Below are positions 20,240-31,933 of a stretch of DNA of 64,000 nucleotides, piece after piece. Under the pieces are notes generated by a model. That model did no database searches. It was not told the origin of the DNA and saw only the letters and a program-made list of their open reading frames with translations. Position 1 is the stretch's first letter; each line of letters opens with the position of its first letter. Location: the NCBI GenBank assembly GCA_907165275.2, contig OU015650.1:14166001-14230000 (forward strand), given 5' to 3'. Both the position numbers and the translations under genes were made by a program. The stretch comes from Zygaena filipendulae (Eukaryota > Arthropoda > Insecta > Lepidoptera > Zygaenidae).

Positions 20240-20465
20240 ACAGTGACACCAATTCCGGTGCTGTACATTCCGGTGTTGAACATTCTCGGCACGGTCAATA
20301 TTTCGATGCCCAATTTGTACAGGGCGGAATGCACGACACCGAAATTCGTGTATAAGACTTCAAATATGTGCCGCACAATACAGTGTCATACATTCCGGTG
20401 TCGCGCTTTCCAGTACTGTACATTCCGGTGTCGTACAATATGGTGTTGTGCATTCCTGACTCCGC
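20240..20465. repeat. Degenerate CCGGAAT / TGTAC motif cluster, right arm
   Basis: Mostly the reverse orientation of the left cluster: ACCAATTCCGGTGCTGTACA, CATTCCGGTGTTGAACATTC, TACATTCCGGTGTCG. The shared phrase CACCAATTCCGGTGCTGTAC links the two clusters as inverted arms about 480 bases apart. Confidence 0.6.
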
Positions 20466-20849
20466 TGCACTGGCTGTAGACGGAGAATGACTCCCATAAT
20501 CCTGGGCTGCAGTTTGGTAGCTATCGACTTCGAATCGTTTCGTTCCGTCACGGTTCCGAACTTAGGAGTTTTCCCCTTAAATTTAGGGGGTAAATGGATG
20601 CGGTGGTTTAGGAGTATCATATTTTTAGGGGTTTTTGGCTTCTTATGTTTTTTCAAATTTTTATTTCTTATTTTTTGTTACTAATTATTATTAATTTATT
20701 ATTAGGGCCAGGATTTATGCCACAATTTTTTTTTTTAAATTATTGATAATGTCGAATATTTGATATTGAATATTGGTCTTAGAAAAGTCTAGAGACATTT
20801 TTGATTTTGATCAAATTTTTTTATAAAACTAATGTTTTCGCCCTAATTT
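20466..20849. other. Intergenic stretch, nothing recognised
   Basis: AT-rich; no gene or repeat family seen. Confidence 0.4.
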
Positions 20850-21075
20850 TAATATATATAAATCACGTGTCACGTTGTTTGTCCGCGATGGACTCCGAAA
20901 CTACTGAACGGATTTTGATAATATTTTGCAACCATTTATAATATGGTCCAACTTAAAAGATAGGATAGTTTTTATCCCGGAATTCCCTCGGGAACTGAAG
21001 GACATAGAGTACTTTTTCTCGCAACCTCCGCGGGAACTCCGAAATTACCGCGGATGAAATCGCGGGGGACAGCTA
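20850..21075 (-). repeat. SINE-like repeat
   Basis: Reverse orientation: AATCACGTGTCACGTTGTTT, GTCCGCGATGGACTCCGAAA, CCCGGAATTCCCTCGGGAAC and a final GCGGGGGACAGCT. Nearly the same as 48,060-48,295. Confidence 0.8.
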
Positions 21076-21130
21076 TAATTTATATATATCTATAGTATAA
21101 TATATAAGTAATTATATGTAGTATAAATAC

Positions 21131-21235
21131 CACGTTTGCTTGGTTTCCACGACACAAGCTTATAGCTTAGTGTGGGATCAAGTAGATCTGTGTGTTGTGA
21201 AGTGGATTATTATTATTATTATTAATAATAATTTC
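21131..21235 (+). repeat. Non-LTR 3' fragment (CACAAGCTTATAGCTTAG)
   Basis: GGTTTCCACGACACAAGCTT, ATAGCTTAGTGTGGGATCAA, then ATT repeats. The same phrase is at 31,848-31,890. Confidence 0.55.
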
Positions 21236-21368
21236 GAAACTAAGTCAAAAATTTTGGCGCTATTTAATTTTTATATTTTTTTTAGTAATATTATTTTATT
21301 TAAGGGTTTTTGACTTAACCTTTAGGGGTAAAAGTTTTCGAGAGTTGGTAATACTGCGTTCCGTACAA

Positions 21369-21407
21369 ACCGTGGACGGAGAATAGATTCTATTCTCCGT
21401 CTACGGT
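21369..21407. repeat. 39-bp near-perfect palindrome
   Basis: ACCGTGGACGGAGAATAGA and TCTATTCTCCGTCTACGGT are inverse with one mismatch around T. It lies about 190 bases upstream of the Sfmbt start codon. Confidence 0.7.
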
Positions 21408-21599
21408 ACAAACAAACTACAAACTTTCGTTTTGTGAATCGTGATTGGTAGCTTGTAAATTGTGATTGGTACGGTACCTACTATATAGGTACCTAAGTAT
21501 ATATATATGTATATATTCCTGCCAACCTAGTTGAGCGAGAATCGCGATTTAATTTTTTTTATTTAGGTACTTTAATTTTGACTTCAGTTGTGTTTAATC

Positions 21600-21671
21600 A
21601 TGGATTTCGATTGGAATAATTATTTAGAATCTAATAAAACTGTCGCTGTTCCTGAGGAGTTGTTTTCACAT
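21600..21671 (+). CDS. Sfmbt: Sfmbt coding exon 1
   Basis: Residues 1-24, MDFDWNNYLESNKTVAVPEE onward, the FDW-YL motif that opens MBT units. Donor GTAAGT at 21,672, phase 0. The context AATCATGG is fair for initiation. Confidence 0.8.
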
Positions 21672-24600
21672 GTAAGTACCTACACTACCTACTATTTTTT
21701 TATATTCAGGAAAATCTCTATTTCAAATAACTACAATACATTATTTACTTGTATTTAAATCTATTTGGCTTGAGTTAGAAGGTTCGGTTTCTAAAGTAAA
21801 AATTTGCGAGCTTACGAGTGAGCATGAGTAAAAAAAAACGTAACTTAGCAGCTCTTTAATTTAAAATTCTCTTAATCGAATTGTTCTATTTTTATATTCA
21901 TCGTATACGTTGGTTGCCTTATAAATAAAACTAACTTGTGTTTCAAATGTATTATGTCGTCAAACTTCAGAATTCTAAAGATTTATTTTTAAAATGATGC
22001 ACCATATGGACCACGACTCATGGGTCCTAGCCAAAGGCCTACGTGCGCTCGCACGCATGCTTGTGTTTTCGTAATAGTATTAATATTTATTTCAAGTACA
22101 AGTAGTATAGTTTATTGTTTTCTGTTAGAATTACTTTATTGTATAAACTTTCACAGGTGATTTAATTTAGGTGTATGTTGGTGGTAGGTACGTTTTTATA
22201 ATTTTTTAAATTCAATTATAACTATATTTAATCCAAACTTAGTGAAATTTATACATAACTTGAGCTTTAAAAGGCCTAAGCCCTCAAGTGCTCATTACCT
22301 ACTTTTATTTTCAATCTATACAAGATTTAGTAATTGATACAGTCTCTATAGTCATAATAAATAAGATATTTTTATATGTGTATACTCAGACGAAATAAAA
22401 AGTTATTTCGTCTGAATGTATACAGGACAGTTTAACATCTTTAATAATTATGTAGATATAGCTGTTTCCTGCGGATTCACCTTTGGTAATTTGAGAGTTC
22501 CTGGGGGTATTCTGGGTTATAATATAGCCTATTTTACACTCACAAATAATGTGAATTTCTATTGGTAAAAAAAATTCAAAATGGGTCAGTAGATCCAAAA
22601 ATTACCCCCTATAACCCCACAAACTTAACTCTTCAAAATATTAGTATATATAAATAAAACTGTGACAAAGAAGTAAATAAAGGAAAGCAGCATAAGTGTT
22701 GCAATTTGTCTGTTTTCTGAACGCATATGACTTCAAAAAAAATTACTTGACATATAGAAATAAACTTGGCCTGAAGGTAGCTTAATCTCCTGGGTCAGTA
22801 TTTATAAGACTTAATCCTAGTTCATCAAAAACATCATAGGGGATCCCAAAAATAATTATTCTGGTGAAACTGCTGGCAAGAGATTGCTCTTATTTCACAA
22901 AGATATCACTTGATATCTTGAAATATCCTCTTTTACTTACAAGGAGAAGCTGCTTGACTGTTTTGCAGATTAATTCCTCAAATAATCTGAGATTATATAA
23001 AAAATGGAACATGTGTGTATTATCAGACAAATAAATCAACTGAATGTTTATCTGTTGATTGAAAACTCAGTCCTTGCTAATTACATAAACTCGGGCTGAA
23101 ATAATTGAAGCTATAGAACAATTACCACATTTCAAGTTTCCAGACCCACACTTTAGTCTAAGTGTTGATAAATCAGTCTATACTTTTGGATGATTATCAT
23201 GATTTTTTATATAAATCTCATGCAGGTGAAACTGTAGAAAATAACAGTAGGGGAAGAATAAATTAGCTCTACCTAATTATAGGCTACAGTGCCTATAGCA
23301 CAAAAACAAGTCTATAAATATACTTATAAATTAATATGGTTCATAAAATGAAATCTGTAGAAGTAAATGAAATCTTTTGTAACCATTATGTAGGTATGTA
23401 GGTTGTTCAAACAACAAACAATTAATTATTTATAAAAACTAATGTATTTAAATGTATTGCAGTGGTAAGTACATGTAAATATTGGGCAGGCAAATTGTAT
23501 CTTATAGACATAGGTACTAATTATCAAAATAGCATCCATCAGTTCCATCACTCATCTTATACAGGATGAACAAGGGACTTATTGCAGGATACATCATTTG
23601 ATTCTCATCTTATATATTTATACTAATACTAGCTGTGTCCTGCGGTTTCACTCGCGGTAATTTCGGAGTTTCCGCGGGAATTCCGAGATAAAAAGTACCC
23701 TATGTCCTTCTCTGTACCCCTGACAATGTGCATGCCAAATTTCATTCAAATCCGTCCAGCCGTTTTTGCGTGATTAAGTAACAAACGTCCAAACATCCAC
23801 ACTTTCACATTTATAATATTAGTAGGATTTTATAAAGGAAATATTTGATTTTTTGTTTGTTTGTTTGTTACGATTTAACTCGAAAACTACTGGACCGATT
23901 TCAAAAATTATTTCACCATTAGAAAGCTACACTATTCCTGAGTAACATTGGGTATATTGTAATCCGGAATTCCCGCGGGAACTCCGAAATTATCGCGGGT
24001 GAAACCGCGCGGGACAGCGTATTATATAAAAACGTAATACGTTAGTTATTTACCCAGTAGAATTATTGATGAAATCTGAGAGCAAATTTTCGCTCTCCAT
24101 CTTCCTTAAAAATTATGCTGTTGTTAGTTGTATAAACCCAATATAAACCGATGCGCGACGCATCGTGTAGGTACTTTGGGTTATTCATTGCTTCTTTAGG
24201 TTCCCTTCTCCACTGTAGTCTCTCTTTAGAAATTTACAAGAATATCTTTTTTATTCAAAACAAATAAATCAATGAAACAAAGCCTATATATGTAGCTCCA
24301 GGCTAAGCTTAATCTACCTGTGAAAACCGCATGACAATCGGTTCAGTAGATGCGGAGATTATCGCGAACAGACAGACAGAAAAGAATTTTAAAAACTTTT
24401 TTTTGGGCTTGATTACTCTTCTTTTATGACCCCTCAATTTTAGGTAAAAATAGTCAGAATCGCGGATTCTGCTCTTTTATTATATACACACCGGCAGAAT
24501 TAGCGGAACATAAAAAGGCAGAGTATAGAATAATTACGTATATATATTAAAACAAATAATAATTAGACGTGAAGTAATAAATTAATATACATCTTTTGAC

Positions 24601-25538
24601 ACTTTAAAACTTTGTAATTAAATTATTAAATTTTATTTAAAATAATAATTAAAAAAAAAAACACTTTTTCTCCAAATTTGTGGGCACACAAATAATGTTG
24701 CAAATTAAAGATTACTGTGATTTTAACACTAAATAAATGAACGATTAATAACGTGTGTTTCCCCTTCGTGATTCAACTTTTATTTGCAACATCGTCTGTG
24801 TTCTCACAAACTAGAGATTTTTTTTTTTTTTTTTATTACTTTTAATAAAATTTAACTAAAAACTTCTTAAAGTCGATGTTAAAAGATGTATATTAGTTTA
24901 TTACTTAATGCCTGATAATAATTTGTTTTAATACACTTCTATACTCTGCCTTTTATGTTCCGCTAATTCTGCCGGTGTGTATAGTATAGATTTAAAGTCG
25001 ATTTAACTTTTTGTGTAAAGGTGATTTATATGTTTTTTTTTTCCATGTAGATTTTTATTATTTACATAACTATGAATCATTGAGAGCTTTTTTGAATTTT
25101 TCGTCTGTAACATCTGGAACTACTGTATTAATTTCTAAAATGCTTTCACTCATGGGAAGGTAAAACGTTTCTGAGTAACATAGAATACTTTCTGTCCCAG
25201 AATTGAGTTCCCTAGGGAGATCCGAACTTCACGCAGGTAAAAGTTACATATACTAATATTATCTCATTTATAAAATTATTATTTATATTATTATACATAT
25301 ATAAAATTATCTCTAATTATTCCGACGCCACTATCAATATGAAAATTGTACCTACCTAACATTGTTTTTACTTGTTAAAATTAGTGTACCAACACGATGT
25401 CTTTGTGGAGCACTGGAGTGTTGAAATACAGGCTTCGCTTAGTTCAACCTCCAGATTTCTAGATAATAAGTACATATTGTTATTGTTGTGTAATGTAATG
25501 TGTGTAATGTATGTACTTTTTCTGGAATTTTCTGAATA

Positions 25539-25569
<31 letters not shown>

Positions 25570-28500
25570 CTAATATAATAAAGAGGTAAATTTCAAAAAA
25601 ATTGTAGAAGCGCGACTGGAGCTACTGGACTGATTCTAAAAATTCCTTCACAGATAGGCTAGGCTATCTATGTTTAGTATTCCTGATTAAATTGAATACT
25701 TTTTATAACGAAACAAAGATTTCCCAAACGGATCCGGTATTTGCACGGGTATTTAAACAGTATGGCTACAGTATCCTTGGGCGAATTTAGTGTTTTCATT
25801 GGAGTTCCAATATTCACGCGGCTCGTGTGAAACTGGGGGGGTAAAACTAGTTGGTATAAACTCAGGAGTATTTAATTTACGTCTTGGAATTGGAGATAGG
25901 GTACTTTTAATTTGGATTCAAATATGGAAGGCTGTGTCCTCTGAAGCTGCATCCATCGTTAGTCGTTTTAAATTTAATGAATTTTTGAGTAATAAACATC
26001 CAATATATAAATAAGAGAGTGGGGCTGTGACGCGGATGCGCGGACGTTACGTTTTGCTTTGGCCAATGTGTTAATACGCGTTACGCAAATTCAGTGTCCC
26101 TCGCTTATTTTGCACATTTTATAATATTTTTCGCATTTACAGACCAACTTAATAATAAAATAATTGTTTATTTGTAATATCTGCATAATAACTAATTTTT
26201 ATTTTTTAGTCCGTCTTGTAGATTATTAAAAAATATTGGACACGTACTTTTTCTTTTTTTACGTAATCAAAAAATAACAGAGACACATTGAGTTGAAGTT
26301 TCGCGTGACGTCACTAACTAGTGCAGTTTGTATGGCGGCTTGTAGCGGTAAGTGACGTCATGAGCCCCCACCCTAAACTTTAATGCGCTTTATCTCTGTG
26401 TATTTTCATTTATTTGAAAAATAATAAAATACGTATCTAATGATTTTTAATTTTCTAAAAGACGGACTAATTAAAATTTTGATTTTCAAAAGTTGTCAAC
26501 ATCCCTATTCCCGCAGAAACTATTTTTTTATTAATCTACAAGACGGACTAAAAAAAAAATTAGTCAAATAGCCTATTCCGAAACTTATGCGGGTGAAACC
26601 GCGGGGCACAGCTAGTTAATAATAAATGACATGCATATTATAAACATTCATTAGACTCGCAATAACTTGGAAATTGCTCAACCGATGTAAATAATTTATT
26701 ATATTTTTTGTTGTATTTGTATCGGACAAGGTAAGTATTGGTGAAAATTATTAATAGTTCCTGTGGAATTCCAAAACTAACGCGGGTAAAACCAATCGCT
26801 ACAAAAATATAAATGACAATTGACACCACCAATGGTGTCGTCCAGTGGTCGGCGACATGTTAGCCGGGATTCGAACCTGTTGATTTTGAAAAAACCGCCT
26901 TTATTATTGAACTGAACCATAGTTTCGCCAGTTTCGGTTACAAAGATCCAATTTTAGGAAGTACATAATATTTTTAAAAAGCAAATGAAAATAAATTTAC
27001 AATAGTAAGTTGGGGGCTGGGGCCTACAACCCCATCTAGTAGGAGTAACAGCCCTAAGTATACAGGGCGAAATTTCTGTAGAACCACCACCACTTGTGGT
27101 GGATGTTTTTCTCTGTACCTCCGAAAGCAAAAATCTCGTGGTGATCGGTTGAGTCGTTAAAGCGTAAAAACGTAACAAAGCACGTTTTCCAACACTTCCA
27201 CCAATTACCTTTATATTTCAACCTTGACAAATTATATATTTAAACCTCCCTCATGAATCGCTCTATCTACTGGTGAAAACCGCATGAAAATCCGTTCAGT
27301 GGCTTTTGAGTTTATCGCAAACAAACCGGCAGACAGACGCGGCGGAGGACTTCGTTTTATATGTAAGAAAGTTAACACATCTTAAAACTTACAGGTGGAG
27401 AAAAGCTTGGACAACTTGATTAAAGAGGGCATGCTTTTGGAAGTATGTCATAAGAACAATCCAGATGTTTATTGGATAGCTGAAATAACGATGGTGTGTG
27501 GCAGCATCCTAAGAATGAAGTTCATAGGAGCCGACAGCGATTTCTGGTGTGTCCTGTCCACAACGAAAGTCCATCCCTTAGGCTGGTGTGGCAAGTACGA
27601 TGAGCAAATTGAACCGCCCGATGAAATCAACGAGAAATATGGCGATAAGATCATTGAAATCATGAAGGCATCACTGTTGAACGGCAAATCTGTGTCCATT
27701 GAGGCGCTGAAAAATCAAGGCATGCCGCCGTTGGAACGAATCAAAACTGGGATGAAAGTGGAAGTACAAAACGTCATAGATCCATACAGATATTGGATTG
27801 CCACAGTAAGTGTAATTTTTATATTTCATGATTTGTACAATACGAGGAAAAGATTTATCGACAATCTAAATGTACTGTAATGAATAAATGATTACTCTAT
27901 ATACGATACGATAATGAAACAAAAATACTGTAATACTCTAGCTACCTATATGAGGTTGACTAATTTTTATTAAAGGTTTCCCTTGTATACTTAACCTTTT
28001 TTAAATTTTAAACAAAAACCTTAAAATGCGCTTTTCTTTATTTGAGAACGAAAGCCCAAATGCTGTTTTTCATGACTACATACCAAGAAAAAGGGTGTGA
28101 AAATTCATATAAGTTTTTATTCAAACTTTCGCCCTATTTCATCGCCGTTAAGTTGGGTTGGATTTCGCAAAACCCCTTTCCTACGGTGCGCGCCGCGACG
28201 ATATCCGAGGAGCTATCACGTTGAACGTCCTAGTGCTGAAGACCCAGAGACCTTTGCATTTGGTGAACCACTCCTTTCTAAGGATTTAATATATCGACCA
28301 GTCGTATTTTTGATCTACTTTCGGGGATTCGCGCCTGTTCAAAAGTTCAGTTACATGTTTCGAATTTTTCAACTTCGCCCTGGCCTGGGCGTCGATGAGT
28401 CAGTGAGTAAGTTTCTTTTACTTCGACACTTTGTAGGTATGCGAGAATGTCGGCGGCCGCCTGTTGCTCCGCTACGACGGCTCGGACGATGACCTGCAGC

Positions 28501-31500
28501 AGTTCTGGATGTTCTACTCGAACCCGAGGCTTAGCGGTTTCGGTTTTGTGACCAATAAGGTGAGTCATCTTCATCTAGCCTAGTCTACCTATGTATATTA
28601 TATTATACTTTCAAATGAGGGGAAGTATTGGCTAGTAAAAATACAAATAGACAAAAAACACTGATCAATCACAGAGAAAATCCTTATTACTGAGGTACTT
28701 TATCCCGAAATTTCCGCGGGAACACCGAAATGAACGCAGGTGAAACCTGGTGTGCAACTATATGATTTAAAGAGTTGCAGACAGACTCGCGTCCAATGTT
28801 TGAGTGTTGTGCTCGTGCCCAGGGCTCCCCGTGGCAGTTCAAGTACCCGGGCAAGGTGAACAAGTTCTCGTGCAAGAACAAGCTGAGCGCGCAGCTCCGC
28901 CAGTGCGCCGAGGAGGCCATCAAGGAACCCACGCCGCCCGATTTGTTTCAGGTGAGGTGATAAGCATAACAGCTCTGACTCTTAATTTCTTTTTTAATTT
29001 TTTTACTGCCATCCCCGTAATATCACGATCTACGAAAGACGTGCTCCTGACACCAGAGACGTAATTTTCTGTTACCAATAAACCTGCACTGCACTTTTAT
29101 TTACATGTAAAGTACACGACCCAGATTACATGTTACACACACACAATCCATGCAGTTTTATATTTACGTATATATGTATGTATATTAGATTTAATAATCG
29201 ATTTTAAGCATTAGCGCTGGAAAGCGCTGGAAGTGAGTTAAGGCTGCCAAAACATGGCCGTGAAAGGGTCAAAAATTGTGCAATTTCATGCAACTTTGAC
29301 GATGATATGCGATTGACGGCAGCTATAAAAAAGTAGCAAAAGTTTTCGAAAATGTTTGCTGCAATTTTTACATATCACACTAATAAAATTGCTCCACTAA
29401 TAGGTTGACCATTTACTCGTGGGACGGTTCTTTTTAACCGACATAATTTTTATCGTTCCTTATAACTTTTTCATAATAATAATTAAACACTGGAACCCTC
29501 TACGATTTACGATCAACGCTTCGATAAAAAAAAATACTATTATCGAATTTTCATATTTTGTGCACACGTTAGTCTTCGATTGACTTACGCTAGTAATATC
29601 CCTTTAGTAAATTAACCGAATTTTGCAAAAAAGGTTAATCGGATACTGCTGCTAAAAGTATTGTGACATAAATCTGTTTTGCGGTTGGGAGGCGAACCCT
29701 GAATATTTGTTATTGTATAGTTGTTGTATACGAGTTTTTTTTGTGTCAAATAAAGCTTTTTCAATTCAAAAATTCAATCCAAATTTTGAATTTTTCGTGA
29801 ATAATAAAATTATCGTGATTCTATCCTGCCAACAGCCGAACCTGGAGAACCTCGAGGCGCACAGTTTCGTCACCGGCATGAAGCTGGAAGCCCTGGACCC
29901 GCACGACATGAAGGCGATCCGTCCCGCGACAGTGCTGAAGGTGTTCAACAATCTGCACTTCCTCGTCGTAATCGACGACCACCTCGAAGACTACGAGGAC
30001 ACGAAAATGGCGTGGCTCTGCGACAGCAAGCACCCGTGCATCTATCCGATAGGTTGGGCGCAGCGGAACGACGTCGACTTCAAACTGCCCAAGATTTGGA
30101 AGGAGACCGCCTTCGATTGGGACGAGTACCTCACGATGACGTCGTCGGTGCCGGCGCCGGAGTACTGCTTCGACAGCGCGCCGCCGGCCGCCGGCTTCCA
30201 GGCGGGCATGATGCTGGAGGCGGCCAGCCCGCAGCGCCCCGAGGAGATCCACGTGGCGGGCGTGCGGCGCGTCGCCGAGCACATGCTGTGCGTGGAGCTG
30301 GTGCCGGTGGGCGAGCGGTTCTGGTGCCCGCAGACCAGCGACCTGCTCTTCCCCGTGGGCTGGTGCGACACCAACAACTACGCCACCTGCTACGTGCCCA
30401 CCGCCCCCGCGCCCGCCCCCGCCGCCCCCGCCGCGCCCGACCCGCCCACCGGGAGCGAGGACGAGCCCAAGAAGCCCACCGAGGAGTGGTGCGACAAGAT
30501 ATACTTCAACTACAAATGCTACGCCGGCCCCACCATCAGCAGGAACAAGCTGTCCCAGCTGCCCAAGCACATGGGGCCCGGCTCGTTGACGCTGGTGCTC
30601 AAAGAGGTGCTGAACAAGATCATATGGGCGTCGTACAAGCCGGCCAAGCTGTTGAAGGATTGGGAGATGGAAGGCCCACCCAAGGAGGGCATGACCCTCG
30701 AGATGCTGAGAGCAAAGTGAGTACCATTTTCTTTGGCAATATGGGCGACAACTAATTTAAAAGTATAATATTATGTCACCATATAAATACATTAATCTAG
30801 ACTCGAGGTGAACACAAATATCATATAGTTGATGTGGCGATCGACAAATACACATAATATCTACTTGGTCCTTAAGCTATGAGCTCTTGTCGTTTTGTCT
30901 TATGTTATCGTTTAGTGAGTAACATCCTTTTGCCCCTCCATACAAATGACCTGATTCAAGTACTTTTCCATAAATAAAGACGGCCGACGTACGTGCACGT
31001 GGTGTGCATGTGTGCGTATTGTAAGGTTGACAGCGAGCTGACAGTTACTGTCAGTGAATAATTGTCACATGTATATTCTACATGTGTCAAAACTTTCCTT
31101 GGTCTTTACCAAGCCCATTTTCGCGGGGTACGAGGAGGCATGAAATCGGTGGGAGGCGGGATGTCGCTACCTGTCGCTGTTTAAGTGAGCCACGTGTATT
31201 GTGTACCTTTTGAATGTAGTTGTAATGTTTTTTTTTTCTTTTCAATGAATTTATTTTCCTCATATTCTGAAAAACTATGAACTTAAAATATAATTTTTTT
31301 CGCTTATCCTGTTTGTTTTCACATATACTTTCAGCCCTGTAAATATTTGCAACTAATTTTACCACACCTTATACAGGAATATTTTTTAAGCAATGCGCAA
31401 AAAAATTTTGGTGGTTTAGTATCAGTAATACAACACATTTCCATTATTTGTTCAAAACGTTTTTAAATTTTTTTATCCGACTTTAAATTAGCAAAATATG

Positions 31501-31893
31501 GACACTATCTATTCGTAATAATATCAATGGGCGCGTGCACCGTGCCGCGTACACAGGGGTGCTGCAGCGGGGGTGAACGACCTCGATCAGCTGTCGGTAC
31601 ATTATAACCCACGTAAATATCTAGCCGAAAGAGCGCTTCGCGCGCAGCGGTGGTAGCGGCGAATAGAGTAGCCAATAAATCAATTGAAAAGTATACATCT
31701 TTCGTTTTGTACTAAGACTTACCAAAATAAAAAAGGTGTTTGTTAAAACTCCTTTAAGTTTAATTTGTAAGAGTTTGCGCACTGAATAAAAGATATTCTT
31801 GTATATTATGTAATAACAATATGTAGTATATAACCACATGTTACTCGGTTTCCACACAAGCTTATAGCTTAGTGTGAGATCAAGTAGTGAGTA

Positions 31894-31933
<40 letters not shown>

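Noticed and set aside
19483..20684. Open frames with repeated M-H-S-T and C-C-T-F words
   Set aside because: Translations of the degenerate CCGGAAT/TGTAC motif clusters on both strands.
26855..26880. tRNA gene suggested by GGGATTCGAACCT
   Set aside because: Only a B-box-like piece; no acceptor stem, anticodon loop or A box in register.
29821..30570. 249-codon - strand frame over Sfmbt exon 5
   Set aside because: Antisense shadow of a GC-rich exon; histidine/arginine/glycine-rich with no domain.
31899..31931. TG microsatellite as an alternative splice signal for Sfmbt exon 6
   Set aside because: Simple repeats near acceptors are common; the normal acceptor GGTCGCAG at 31,973 is adequate and keeps frame.
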